Source: Alitta virens
Taxonomy: Eukaryota > Annelida > Polychaeta > Phyllodocida > Nereididae
Assembly: GCA_932294295.1 (NCBI GenBank)
Contig: OW028584.1
Location: 5,669,407 to 5,733,406 of the forward strand
Direction of reading: 5' to 3'
Length of the DNA stretch: 64,000 bases
Positions 55,620 to 64,000 of the stretch are shown here, one piece after another. A model generated the notes under the pieces. The model was not told the origin of the DNA and did not search any database. It saw only the letters and a program-made list of their open reading frames with translations. Position numbers and translations under genes: made by a program. How positions within the stretch are numbered: position 1 is the stretch's first letter; the number at the start of each line of letters is the position of its first letter.

Positions 55620-55754
55620 GAAATGAACCTTCCGCAACTTCGAAAAGTCTCTAAGTGATTTTTCCTTTTTTTTCTTCTTTCTAGAATCCGAGTTTTGCGA
55701 AAGAGAATTTAACACTATTTCATGCGCCTGTTCCAAGCTTTCTCTCGGATCCAT
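55620..55754. other. Ambiguous candidate exon
   Basis: Reverse strand: an ATG at 55752-55754 opens MDPRESLEQAHEIVLNSLSQ, then a lysine-rich run and LRDFSKLRKVHFGL; the open frame runs 109 codons to 55425, but its C-terminal part enters AT-rich sequence. Plus strand: CCTTTTTTTTCTTCTTTCTAG at 55663-55683 is a good splice-acceptor tract, followed by a frame NPSFAKENLTLFHAPVPSFL ending in TGA near 55773. Both readings look more protein-like than the surroundings, and at most one can be right. I recognise no family. Confidence 0.3.
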
Positions 55755-55824
55755 TTAATAGATGGCATGAATGAATGGATTTTACTGACATGCAGAAATC
55801 ACAAAAGACACATGTATGGTATGG

Positions 55825-56000
55825 ATTTCAATCACGTAAGACGTTAAATTGGAGGTGCCTTGTACTCGGTGCCTGTGCAGTGGCAATGAAACGACCCCAC
55901 CCATGCGGTAAAAATGTAGAATGGTGTTGACTCCGAGCCTATCATCTCATCATTATGTCTGCCTCTGGCAGCTCCGGTCGCATTATATCCGCAGTGGTCA
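55825..56000 (+). mobile_element. SINE-A copy 12 (3' half)
   Basis: GTAAGACGTTAAATTGGAGG, GCCTTGTACTCGGTGCCTGT, CCCACCCATGCGGTAAAAAT, GACTCCGAGCCTATCATCTC and GTCTGCCTCTGGCAGCTC. The head is missing. Confidence 0.88.
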
Positions 56001-56149
56001 CATGACCATAGTCAAAACCAAACGATCACTTGAGTAATAAAAGAATAGATCCTGGCGTGGTATTTGTCAACATGTTAAGTGCTTCCAATGCCATTATTTG
56101 TTCAGACTTTGCACTGACATGAAACAACTGTTTGACTTGAGTCTTCTTT

Positions 56150-56420
56150 TGTAGTTTGACCCAGAAAACTCTTAGCCACCTGGTGGAAGAAATGGAACTA
56201 AGCTCATCTGCAGGGATGAAACTTCACTGGGCCGCTGCGACTAGCTGAAGCAGTACGCAGGTAGGGGCTGCCATTAGCTGGGAGGGATTCCTCCCGGTAG
56301 CGTGCGTGCGCTTCCTAGGCTTTAGCATTGAAAATGCGTGGACCGGAACGTGTTCCCCAGTCTAAAAATAGCACAGCCAATCAGAAAATTCAGCGTTTGG
56401 CCAATCAGCCATGCGGGAAA
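56150..56420. promoter_or_regulatory. GC-richer patch with two CCAAT motifs
   Basis: About 270 bp with more G+C than its neighbours (GTAGCGTGCGTGCGCTTCC), and AGCCAATCAG and GGCCAATCAG 22 bp apart near 56373-56405. Paired CCAAT boxes fit a promoter-proximal element, but no TATA box, initiator or transcript was identified. It could also be a transposon fragment. Confidence 0.25.
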
Positions 56421-56449
56421 GGTAGAGGCGACCTGTCTGAAACTTGGTC

Positions 56450-56590
56450 AGCTTCTATAACCAGATACAAGAGGCTGACATAATGATGAAATGGCAAGGC
56501 TTAGGATCCACACCACTTTACACACTTACCCCATTAGTGGGGTATTTTACTTGCATCAGTATAAAAACCGAGGGCGAGGCACTTCCATTC
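56450..56590 (-). mobile_element. SINE-A 3' fragment (reverse)
   Basis: CAGCTTCTATAACCAGATAC, GATGAAATGGCAAGGCTTAG, CACACCACTTTACACACTTA and TTTACTTGCATCAGTAT match the reverse of the SINE-A end and core, with above-average divergence. Confidence 0.82.
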
Positions 56591-57077
56591 TGTCAGCAAT
56601 TTAAATACTCCATTCAAAGATAGTATGTAGTATGACCTCCTCTTGACGTCTGCCCCTATGAGTCTACATATATATATATATATGTATATAGATACATAAA
56701 AAGCTAATATTGCTAAAATGCTAAGCATCAAAACATCAATTCATTACCGAGGGGATGTAGAAAAAACATTATAAACAAATAATTCATCATTTTGCAGTGT
56801 TATACATCATGATAGGTAATTGTGACGTAATCAAGATGCAACACTTATATTTGCCATTCCTCAAGTTATTGATGATGTGTTAGAGATTCACCGTCAACTT
56901 TCTTCACAAAAGTGTCAAGTATGAAAAATTGTGTTAGCGATTCACGGCTAACTTTCTTCGCAAAAGTGTTAAGTATGAAAAATGATGGCCAAAATTGACG
57001 TATAATAGATTAGACACTTTACAAGAGATTATGAATGAGTATGTATGTGAGTGATTTCAGTTTTATAGGTGAGTAAA
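56591..57077. other. Short internal duplication in AT-rich sequence
   Basis: TTCTTC(A/G)CAAAAGTGT(C/T)AAGTATG occurs at about 56899 and 56955, together with similar flanks (GCGATTCACGGCTAAC vs GAGATTCACCGTCAAC), a 56-bp tandem duplication. Confidence 0.6.
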
Positions 57078-57183
57078 GGAACATAACTAAAGTGTGCATA
57101 ATGCAGAGCCCTGCGTTGGCCACTGGGGTTTGAGGTCTTCACCCACAGTGTTACCACCCTTGGCACGAGGAGGACCAGGACTC
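57078..57183. repeat. Dispersed repeat R1, copy 2
   Basis: Nearly identical to 16428-16530 across about 100 bp (GCAGAGCCCTGCGTTGGCCA, CACCCACAGTGTTACCACCC). Confidence 0.88.
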
Positions 57184-57225
57184 TCAAGGGCTAAGAAATT
57201 ATGATGAATTTGGCTGCTGTTTTTT

Positions 57226-57364
57226 ATATAGTAGTAGTAGTAGTAGTAGTAGCAGTAGCAGTAGTAATATTAGTAGTAGTAGTGATAGTAGTAGTAGTTA
57301 TAGTACCAGAAGTAGAAGTAGTAGTAGTAGTAGTAATAGTAACAGTAGTAGTTGTAGTAGTAGC

Positions 57365-57396
<32 letters not shown>

Positions 57397-57397
57397 C

Positions 57398-57431
<34 letters not shown>

Positions 57432-57443
57432 ATAGTAGTAGTA

Positions 57444-57492
<49 letters not shown>

Positions 57493-57599
57493 CAGTAGTA
57501 ATCGTAGTAGTAGTAGCAGTAGTAGTAGTAATAGTAGTAACAGTAGTAGTAGTAGTAGTACTAATAATAGTAGTAGTAGTAGAAGTAGTAGTAGCAGTT

Positions 57600-57639
<40 letters not shown>

Positions 57640-57742
57640 CAGTTGTAGTAGTAGTAGCTGTAGTAGTAGCAGTTGTAGTAGTAGTAGTAGTAGTAGTAGC
57701 AGTAGTAGTAGTAGTAGCAGTTGTAGTAGTAGTAGCAGTAGG
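57226..57742. repeat. (AGT)n trinucleotide array
   Basis: About 515 bp of AGT triplets with AGC, AAT and TGT variants. It generates open frames in several registers (poly-Val, poly-Thr, poly-Tyr) that are not genes. Confidence 0.97.
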
Positions 57743-58060
57743 TTGAGATTGAAGATGCTCTATCCACCGTGAGGTGAGCATGTGAGACAGTTTACCCACA
57801 GCTCATACTTTAGGGGATTTGTGTGATGACATCAGTTATTGCTTCTACAAGGGTGATGGACAGACAGACAGACAGATAGATGGAAAGATGGACAGCTAGA
57901 CCACACGACAGACAGTGTTATAGCCAGACGGACAGCAGACGGATGCACGCGTGATCGCAATACCCTACCTCCATCACCATCACGGAGGGTAAAAACCGTG
58001 GTCAGCACTCAGAACAAATTTCCTCACATAAAACACTGGGAAAAAAAAAAAAAAAAATCT
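57743..58060. other. No feature beyond short repeats
   Basis: A short (GACA)n run at 57862-57885 and a poly-A run at 58039, otherwise unique. Confidence 0.5.
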
Positions 58061-58206
58061 TACATGTGCCACGTGTGTTTTCCATGAGAAGGATAAATGC
58101 ATGGAAAACGCATGGTTTTTATCTAATCATAATGAGGCAAAACCATGCGTTTTCCATGCGTTTATCCAAACGCATGGAAAATGCACGTGGCACAATCGGC
58201 CATGTT
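58061..58206. mobile_element. M1 MITE, copy 11 (long form)
   Basis: The left end lost GGCCAAA (TACATGTGCCACGTGTG); the right end is GGCACAATCGGCCATGT. CACGTG survives in both arms. The left end follows a poly-A run. Confidence 0.9.
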
Positions 58207-58555
58207 GAATTCTTAATGATCCACTCATTGCGTACTGACCAAGGACAACAACAGATGCCAAGGTTTCTGATATTGAACACATTTAACTCGACTGGGGATA
58301 GTTTTTACAGTTTTGCAAACTTTAAGGGTCTTTTTTTCCAGGACTGCTTTTACAACACAAAACATGAGCTCGTTTCAGGACGAGTTTGACAAAAATTTAT
58401 AACAAAGCTTCCATGATTTCCAAACTGAGGTAATGTTCCGTTCAAATTCAACGGAGAACAAAAATTTAAACTTAGACAATGGTTACATTAGATAACGAAT
58501 ATAAATTATATATTTCTAAAGGCATAATTATGCAACATCACAAGACAGAAGACAA
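58207..58555. other. No feature recognised
   Basis: AT-rich unique sequence. Confidence 0.5.
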
Positions 58556-58800
58556 GACAAGATAATATAAGAAAATATAAGATAATATAAGATAATATAA
58601 GATAAGATACAATGAGATGAGATGAGATGAGATGAGATAAGATAAGATGAGATAAGATAAGATAATGCAAGATAATGTAGTTTAATATAAGATAAGATAA
58701 GATTAGATAAGATAAGTTGAGATGAGATAAGATAAGATCAGATCAGATATAAGATAAGATGAGATGAGATGTGATAAGATACGATAAGATAAGATAAGAC
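58556..58800. repeat. (AGATA/AGATG)n pentanucleotide array
   Basis: About 245 bp of GATAA, GATGA and GATATAA units. It is the reverse complement type of the TATCT/CATCT arrays elsewhere, so the likely seed (LINE tail) would be reversed here. Confidence 0.93.
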
Positions 58801-58954
58801 TTGCAATTTATATTGGATCTATATACAGCTATGACAAATGACCATAAATGTTTTTTTGTTTTTTAACTTATTGCTAGCTTTTTTATCCATCTTATGTATG
58901 AATAAAAAACCATCGGATGATAAATTTGAATCGACTTCATATTGTGTTAAATTT

Positions 58955-59130
58955 CAGTGGCGGATCCAGACACATTTTTCGCAATGGGGGGGGGGGGGGT
59001 TGAGAAATTAAAATATATGGAAAGAACCACTAAGTGTTTTTAACATGTACTAGACAAAGGGGGTGTATAAACCCCCCCCCCCTAATCCGCTACCCCTAAT
59101 CCTAAACGCCCCCCCCCCTCTAATCCGCTG
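58955..59130. mobile_element. Small element with CAGTGGCGGAT-type ends
   Basis: CAGTGGCGGATCCAG at the left and CTCTAATCCGCTG at the right are imperfect inverted ends; G-runs and C-runs follow just inside. CAGTGGCGGAT ends are typical of many short hAT-like elements, but no clean 8-bp duplication is visible. Confidence 0.5.
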
Positions 59131-59646
59131 CAGCATTTTCTCTAAGAATTCCTTTGAAGGATTGTCTATGGAGTTTAAGACAACAGCACATGAATTATTT
59201 ATCCCTGGCTAATGGTCTTCCATATACATTCAGGTGATAAACAACATATATGCTTGTTCTTAAGAAAATAATTGATTATTCCAAGATGCTGTGTTGTCTG
59301 AGAAAACTTCCCTCCTGAGAAAACCAAGTCCTGGTCGGCTTGAGCTCCATTTAATCTAGTCCAAAAATCATTATGTGACGATAAAATTCCACTATGAATA
59401 ATCATTAAAACTGAAAAAAAATTGATTTTCTTTTTTCTAGCTTTGAGGTGTTTTTAATTTTAGTTGAACGCCTGAATGTCTTTTTGTGTATATCCAAAGT
59501 TTTTTGGAATAAAAAAAAACATCGTTTGAAAGAAGAATAATGTAGGTTTGTTATTGTAGGCTAATTTACTTATATTTTTTTAAGCTTTTTTCCCACTTCT
59601 TTATGACTTAATTTATGTTATTTACGGATAAGATGAATACTCACTT
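59131..59646. other. No feature recognised
   Basis: AT-rich unique sequence. Confidence 0.5.
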
Positions 59647-60030
59647 ATCTTATCTTATTTTATTTTATCTCATCTCATCTCATCTTGTCATCTCTAATCT
59701 CATCTCATCTTTGCTCATCTCATCTTATCTCATCTCATGAAATTGGATCTCATCTCATTTTATCGTATCATATCTCATCTCATCATTTCTCATCTTATCT
59801 CATCTCATCTCTCATCTCATGAAATTGTATATCATCTCATCTCATCATATCTCATCTCATCTCATGAAATTGTATATCATCTCATCTCATCTCATCTTAT
59901 CTTATCATCTCATCATATCTCATCTCATCTTATCTAATCTTATCTCATATCATCTCTCATCTCATGAAATTGTATATCATCTTATCTCATCTTATCTTAT
60001 CATCTCATCATATCTCATCTCATCTTATCT

Positions 60031-60070
<40 letters not shown>

Positions 60071-60440
60071 CATATCATCTCTCATCTCATCTCATGAAAT
60101 TGTATATCATCTCATCTCATCTTGTCTTATCATCTCATCATATCTCATCTCATCTTATCTAATCTTATCTCATATCATCTCTCATCTCATCTCATGAAAT
60201 TGTATATTATCTCATCTCATCTCATCATATCTCATATCATCTCATGAAATTGTATATCATCTCATCTCATCTTATCTTATCATCTCATCATATCTCATCT
60301 CATCTTATCTAATCTTATCTCATATCATCTCTCATCTCATCTCATGAAATTGTATATTATCTCATCTCATCTTCTCATCTTATCAGCTCATCATATCTCA
60401 TTTCATCTTATCTTATCTCATCTCATCTCAAGTCATCTTA
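59647..60440. repeat. (CATCT/TATCT)n array with higher-order units
   Basis: About 800 bp. The marker CATGAAATTG(T/G)AT recurs eight times (near 59738, 59818, 59864, 59964, 60094, 60194, 60244, 60344), spaced 46-130 bp in near-multiples of 10. Longer blocks such as TTATCTAATCTTATCTCATA repeat with it. Confidence 0.95.
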
Positions 60441-60964
60441 TTTCATAATGTTTTCGCTGTTTCGTAATCTTCATATAAATATACTTCAACCAAAAATATT
60501 TGGTAAAAGCAATGCCTTTATACTGGTTTCTCAGATCTTAAGCTCCTAAATTATATTTGTGGAGACTATTACCAAAAGAAAAACATGTTATTACCTATAC
60601 ATATGCAAAGCTTTGATGCAGGATTATATGTTGTGCATGCCAGCACAGTGATTAAATTATTCAATAATACTTTTGTGCATGGATGTAAGGAATACATATA
60701 AATACAATGTCTTTGTTTAATATAAGACACACTTATTAATATCATAATTCCTTCTTTAATGTGAGGCGTACACATCAATATTGTTGTAAATAATGGCAGA
60801 AGTTTCTCATATCCCTATAAGCTGTAAAATTAATCACAATAATTGGTAAGTTATGGAAAACATCGCCTCTGAAACCACCTAAGTATGTGAATTGACATAA
60901 TACATGAGATGAAGTGGTTGTAATGTCAAGGTCGTCGTAATGATGAGGTGATATTAATGTGATT
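60441..60964. other. No feature recognised
   Basis: AT-rich unique sequence. Confidence 0.5.
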
Positions 60965-60969
60965 TTCCA

Positions 60970-61150
60970 ACGACAATCGCATGAGGCATTAAACTGGAGG
61001 TGCCTTGTACTATGTGTCTATGCTGAGGCAAGTGAAATACCCCACCCACGGGGTAAATGTGTACTGTGTGACTCCAAGCAGCCTTATCATCTCATCATTA
61101 TATCTGCTTGCAGCTGACTTAGCTGCAGACCCCTAACGTTGGGGCAATAC
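60970..61150 (+). mobile_element. SINE-A copy 14 (3' half)
   Basis: CAATCGCATGAGGCATTAAA, GGAGGTGCCTTGTACTATGT, GCTGAGGCAAGTGAAATACC, CCACGGGGTAAATGTGTACT and a shortened end (CAGCTGACTTAGCTGCAGAC). Confidence 0.9.
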
Positions 61151-61573
61151 TATTTATTTCTAAATTGATAAATTGTATGATCTTTATTGCTTAATTTAAA
61201 TGTTGCAAAACAACATTCAATTTGAAAGATGGTTTAATAAAATATATAGGAAAAAGTATAGTAAAACAGTCTTCCAAAAACATGTAATATATTGCAAACT
61301 TCCAAGAAATCATTCCTCTTTTCTTTCTTTTTTTTATATCAGATATTTGGCTCACAAATATTTATCAGATATGATGAAAAATTACTGAGATGCTGTTGAT
61401 GGGTGTTAATGCACTCTGTTTGATAAGGTGTTATCCGATATTTGGCACATGTAACTTAAATTATAATCCTTCACGATTTCAAGATCTAGTCTGTAAGATG
61501 GGATATCGTAAGACTTTATATTTTCTTCACCTTTCTATTGAGAATATAATATACTATCATAAACTATAATCTA
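61151..61573. other. No feature recognised
   Basis: AT-rich unique sequence; the 62-codon frame at 61200-61388 has no recognisable similarity. Confidence 0.45.
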
Positions 61574-61880
61574 ATCTAATAGAATAGAATAGAATAGAAG
61601 AGAAGAGAATAGAATATGATATAAAATGTAATATGATATGATATGACTTGATATAATATAATATAATATAATAAAATATATGATATGATATGATATGATA
61701 TGATAGGATAGGGTAGGATAGGATATGATATGATATGATATGATATAATATAATATAATATAATGTGATAGAACAGCATATAATATAATATAATATAATA
61801 CAATATAATACAATATTATCCAATATTATACAATATAATACAGTATAATATAATATAATATTATATAATATAATATAATT
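61574..61880. repeat. (GATAT/AATAT)n pentanucleotide array
   Basis: About 305 bp passing from GAATA through GATAT to AATAT and ACAAT units. Reverse frames read as ILYYI-type repeats. Confidence 0.95.
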
Positions 61881-61921
61881 GATAACATGATTGGAGATAT
61901 ACAACCATTACACCCTTGGCA

Positions 61922-61985
61922 GGCCTGTTCAAGCATGAGCCTTTCTCAACTCCTCGCAGGGTTGGGGAATAAACGGCCTGCTGTT
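61922..61985 (-). mobile_element. SINE-D tail fragment (reverse)
   Basis: GCCTGTTCAAGCATGAGCCT and TTCTCAACTCC match the reverse of the SINE-D end; the adjoining sequence is not SINE-D. Confidence 0.65.
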
Positions 61986-62908
61986 ATGCAGAAATACACG
62001 CAGGCCAAGCAATTAGCATATCACATTTTATGTAGTTCTTGCATCGAGGAATAAATAAAAACTTAAAAAAACTATAATAAATTGCACTATTGGAATGTTT
62101 ATCTTGTTATTTTTTTCTTTATTTTTTTGTATAGAAATTTTTTGCTCTTCTTCATATTTTTTTCTTGACAAGAATAAATTGCCTGTACATAAAATGAGCC
62201 TGGCAACAGTCCTGTCATTTTATGTGGTATTTTTCAACAGGCTGATAAATCTGCAATTCATTCAGTGATAACACTAAAAGTGTTTCAGAAGCAGAAGTTG
62301 AAATTGCCGATTCAATTCAATAACACCATGTCAATGTTAGCTATAGTTAGTCATTATTTTTTTGCATAAAATTGATTCAGATAGTTTAAAATGCTGTAAA
62401 ACCATATTCTCTTTGAACACGCACAGATGTCAGCCTAGGCCACAAATATACCTTAATTAAGATGTGTCATATAAATAATTAATGGTGGATGAATTTGGAA
62501 GATCTTACTCTGCAAGATTTAGGTCTATAAAACGTTATAAAACAAAAAAAAAAACACACAAAAAATAAAAAATTTACAATCATTAATTTAACTTGGATGC
62601 TTCAATTAGCATAGTGGGGTTATCCTTAAGATCGCCCTTAATTAACCCTTAATTGGATTTAAGTTCACTTAAAAGTGAGGTAGTCTACATTAGGAGGTAT
62701 AATATACAGTAATGTAAACAATAGAATTCGAAGCAAAACTTGGTAGTTTATTAATGAGTTGATTATACAGAAAAAATATATAATTCAATATCAATTTCTC
62801 TTTAGTTTCTGAAATATTTGGCTAATAAATTATCTTGGTTAGAATAAAGAGTTAAATTGACTGTTTCTAATTAATACAACAGGCTAGTACAATGACAACC
62901 CTTAACAG
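61986..62908. other. No feature recognised
   Basis: Nearly 1 kb of AT-rich sequence. TTAACCCTTAATTGG near 62641 is a short imperfect tandem. Confidence 0.45.
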
Positions 62909-62985
62909 ACCCGTTCAAGCAAGAGTCTTTCTCAACTCCTTGAGGAAGTTATGTTAGCTTACGACGTTTCGTTGCACGCGGACTG
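62909..62985 (-). mobile_element. SINE-D tail fragment (reverse)
   Basis: CCCGTTCAAGCAAGAGTCTT and TCTCAACTCCTTGAGG resemble the SINE-D end. Confidence 0.55.
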
Positions 62986-63045
62986 AGATTTGGCTCATAA
63001 ACATAAATTTCGTATAAATTTGAAAAAAATATGCCGGATATCAAA

Positions 63046-63046
63046 G

Positions 63047-63084
<38 letters not shown>
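63046..63084. repeat. (AT)n microsatellite
   Basis: About 19 uninterrupted AT units, a likely site of length variation. Confidence 0.95.
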
Positions 63085-63087
<3 letters not shown>

Positions 63088-63542
63088 CCTAGACAGTTCA
63101 CAATCTTTCATGAACTTTCAAGAACCTAAAGGTATCTGCCAGATCAGTAGCAAAATATGATATATGTATTTTTTGTTTATATCTTTTTCTTAGCTTTGAT
63201 TATCCACTGTACAAGTTCTTTGAAACTGCCACACTTCTGAAGTCATGGGAAAAAACACAACATGATCAAAGATAAACTTACTTCTGATGTGTGTGGAAAC
63301 AAGTTAGGGGTCTTTGTGTTATTACGTCATCTTTGATAACTCCCAGCAAAAACATCAACAATATAGAAAGATCACAGAAAGATAATTACATCACCCTTCT
63401 ATGAAATGTAATGAAAGGAACTGTCAGATATTTGTTATATATAGTAATCATTAATTACTTTCTTGTTATCTATCTACGGTTTTCTGCAGATCACACGTGT
63501 GAAAATATTGAACAAAAAATAAAGAAATAAATAAAAATAAAA

Positions 63543-63845
63543 GATAGATAGATAGATAGAAGATAGATAGATAGATAGATAGAAAGTACAGACCTCTAAG
63601 GCCAGTTCTTGCCGCTATCGAGGGTTGATTGATGAGGTGAGAGAGAGAGAGGAGGAGTCCACCCATGTTACACATTTACCCCATGGGTGGGATCTTTTAC
63701 TTGCCTCAGCATAGACACTGAGTGCAACAAGGGACCGCCAACTCAACGTTTCATCCGAACGACATCCAGCTGGGATATTACTCATGTGAGGTGCCCGAGC
63801 CCGGGATTGAACCCGGGTCCTTCAGAGGAGCAGGCGAGGGTCTTA
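63543..63845 (-). mobile_element. SINE-C copy 6 (reverse, with TATC tail)
   Basis: Two (GATA)n blocks joined by an AGAAGATA break, then GTACAGACCTCTAAGGCCAG, GGTGAGAGAGAGAGAGGAGG, the core, body CGACATCCAGCTGGGAT and B-box region CGGGATTGAACCCGG. It stops at GAGGGTCTTA, so the 5'-most head is missing. Confidence 0.92.
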
Positions 63846-64000
63846 AAAATTACAAACATCTTTTCCCCATATTTTGTCAGTATTTCTACTTATGATTACA
63901 AATACATTAATTGAAAACAATAAGTAATCTTAAATTATATTAATCTGAATAAAACAAAACATATAAAACATATCTATAGTATACGATTGAGGTCAAACTT
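63846..64000. other. No feature recognised
   Basis: AT-rich sequence to the window edge. Confidence 0.5.

Noticed and set aside
57201..57799. 180-190-codon poly-Val and poly-Thr frames
   Set aside because: AGT repeat read in different frames on both strands.

Overview
This window looks like non-coding nuclear DNA from an animal, most likely a marine invertebrate. It is AT-rich and has no operon-like layout. No host protein-coding gene can be supported. It contains Pol III-type SINEs, non-LTR retrotransposon (LINE) debris, many short palindromic DNA elements with TA target sites, and very long simple repeats. The species cannot be named from the sequence. The long open frames are almost all translated simple repeats or minisatellites.

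Dispersed families defined here by internal comparison: SINE-A and SINE-C (different tRNA-like heads, one shared core), SINE-B (tRNA-Gly-like head, CCACC-rich tail), SINE-D (tRNA-like head, tail motif CCTGTTCAAGCATGAG when read on the reverse strand); M1, a palindromic MITE with ends CATGGCCAAATGTGCC; M2, a palindromic MITE with ends CCCAGATAGCATTCC; and four other low-copy repeats (R1 to R4). Single-copy candidate DNA transposons lie at 7104-7628 (TTAA sites, piggyBac-like), 7688-8108 (Tc1-like ends), 26445-26899 (mariner-like ends), 33542-34434 (foldback with tandem repeats in its arms), 38780-39733 (31-bp inverted ends, 7-bp duplication) and 58955-59130.

Layout: 0.4-3.2 kb TATC array and two 23-bp minisatellites; 3.5-4.3 kb nested SINE/MITE complex; 5-8 kb MITEs; 8.5-10.9 kb a 43-bp satellite with higher-order structure; 12.3-15.3 kb TATC array, then a LINE 3' end; 16-22.6 kb dense SINE, M1 and M2 insertions; 23.1-24.1 kb 29-bp satellite; 24-28.6 kb SINEs, MITEs and microsatellites; 29.6-32.8 kb TATTC and TATC arrays; 33.3-35.3 kb a decayed LINE reverse transcriptase split by two DNA elements; 35.8-39.7 kb SINEs and a TIR element; 40.1-41.1 kb 84-bp satellite; 41.9-46.3 kb minisatellites, including an 11-bp array of nuclear-receptor-like half-sites; 48.3-49.8 kb 62-bp satellite; 50-64 kb more SINEs, long pentanucleotide arrays and one ambiguous candidate exon near 55.7 kb.

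The parts relate mainly through nesting. DNA elements sit inside SINEs and LINEs, SINEs sit inside MITEs, and many tandem arrays appear to have been seeded by transposon tails. Stretches not listed (mostly 0.3-1 kb between entries) were read and showed nothing I could support beyond AT-rich unique sequence.
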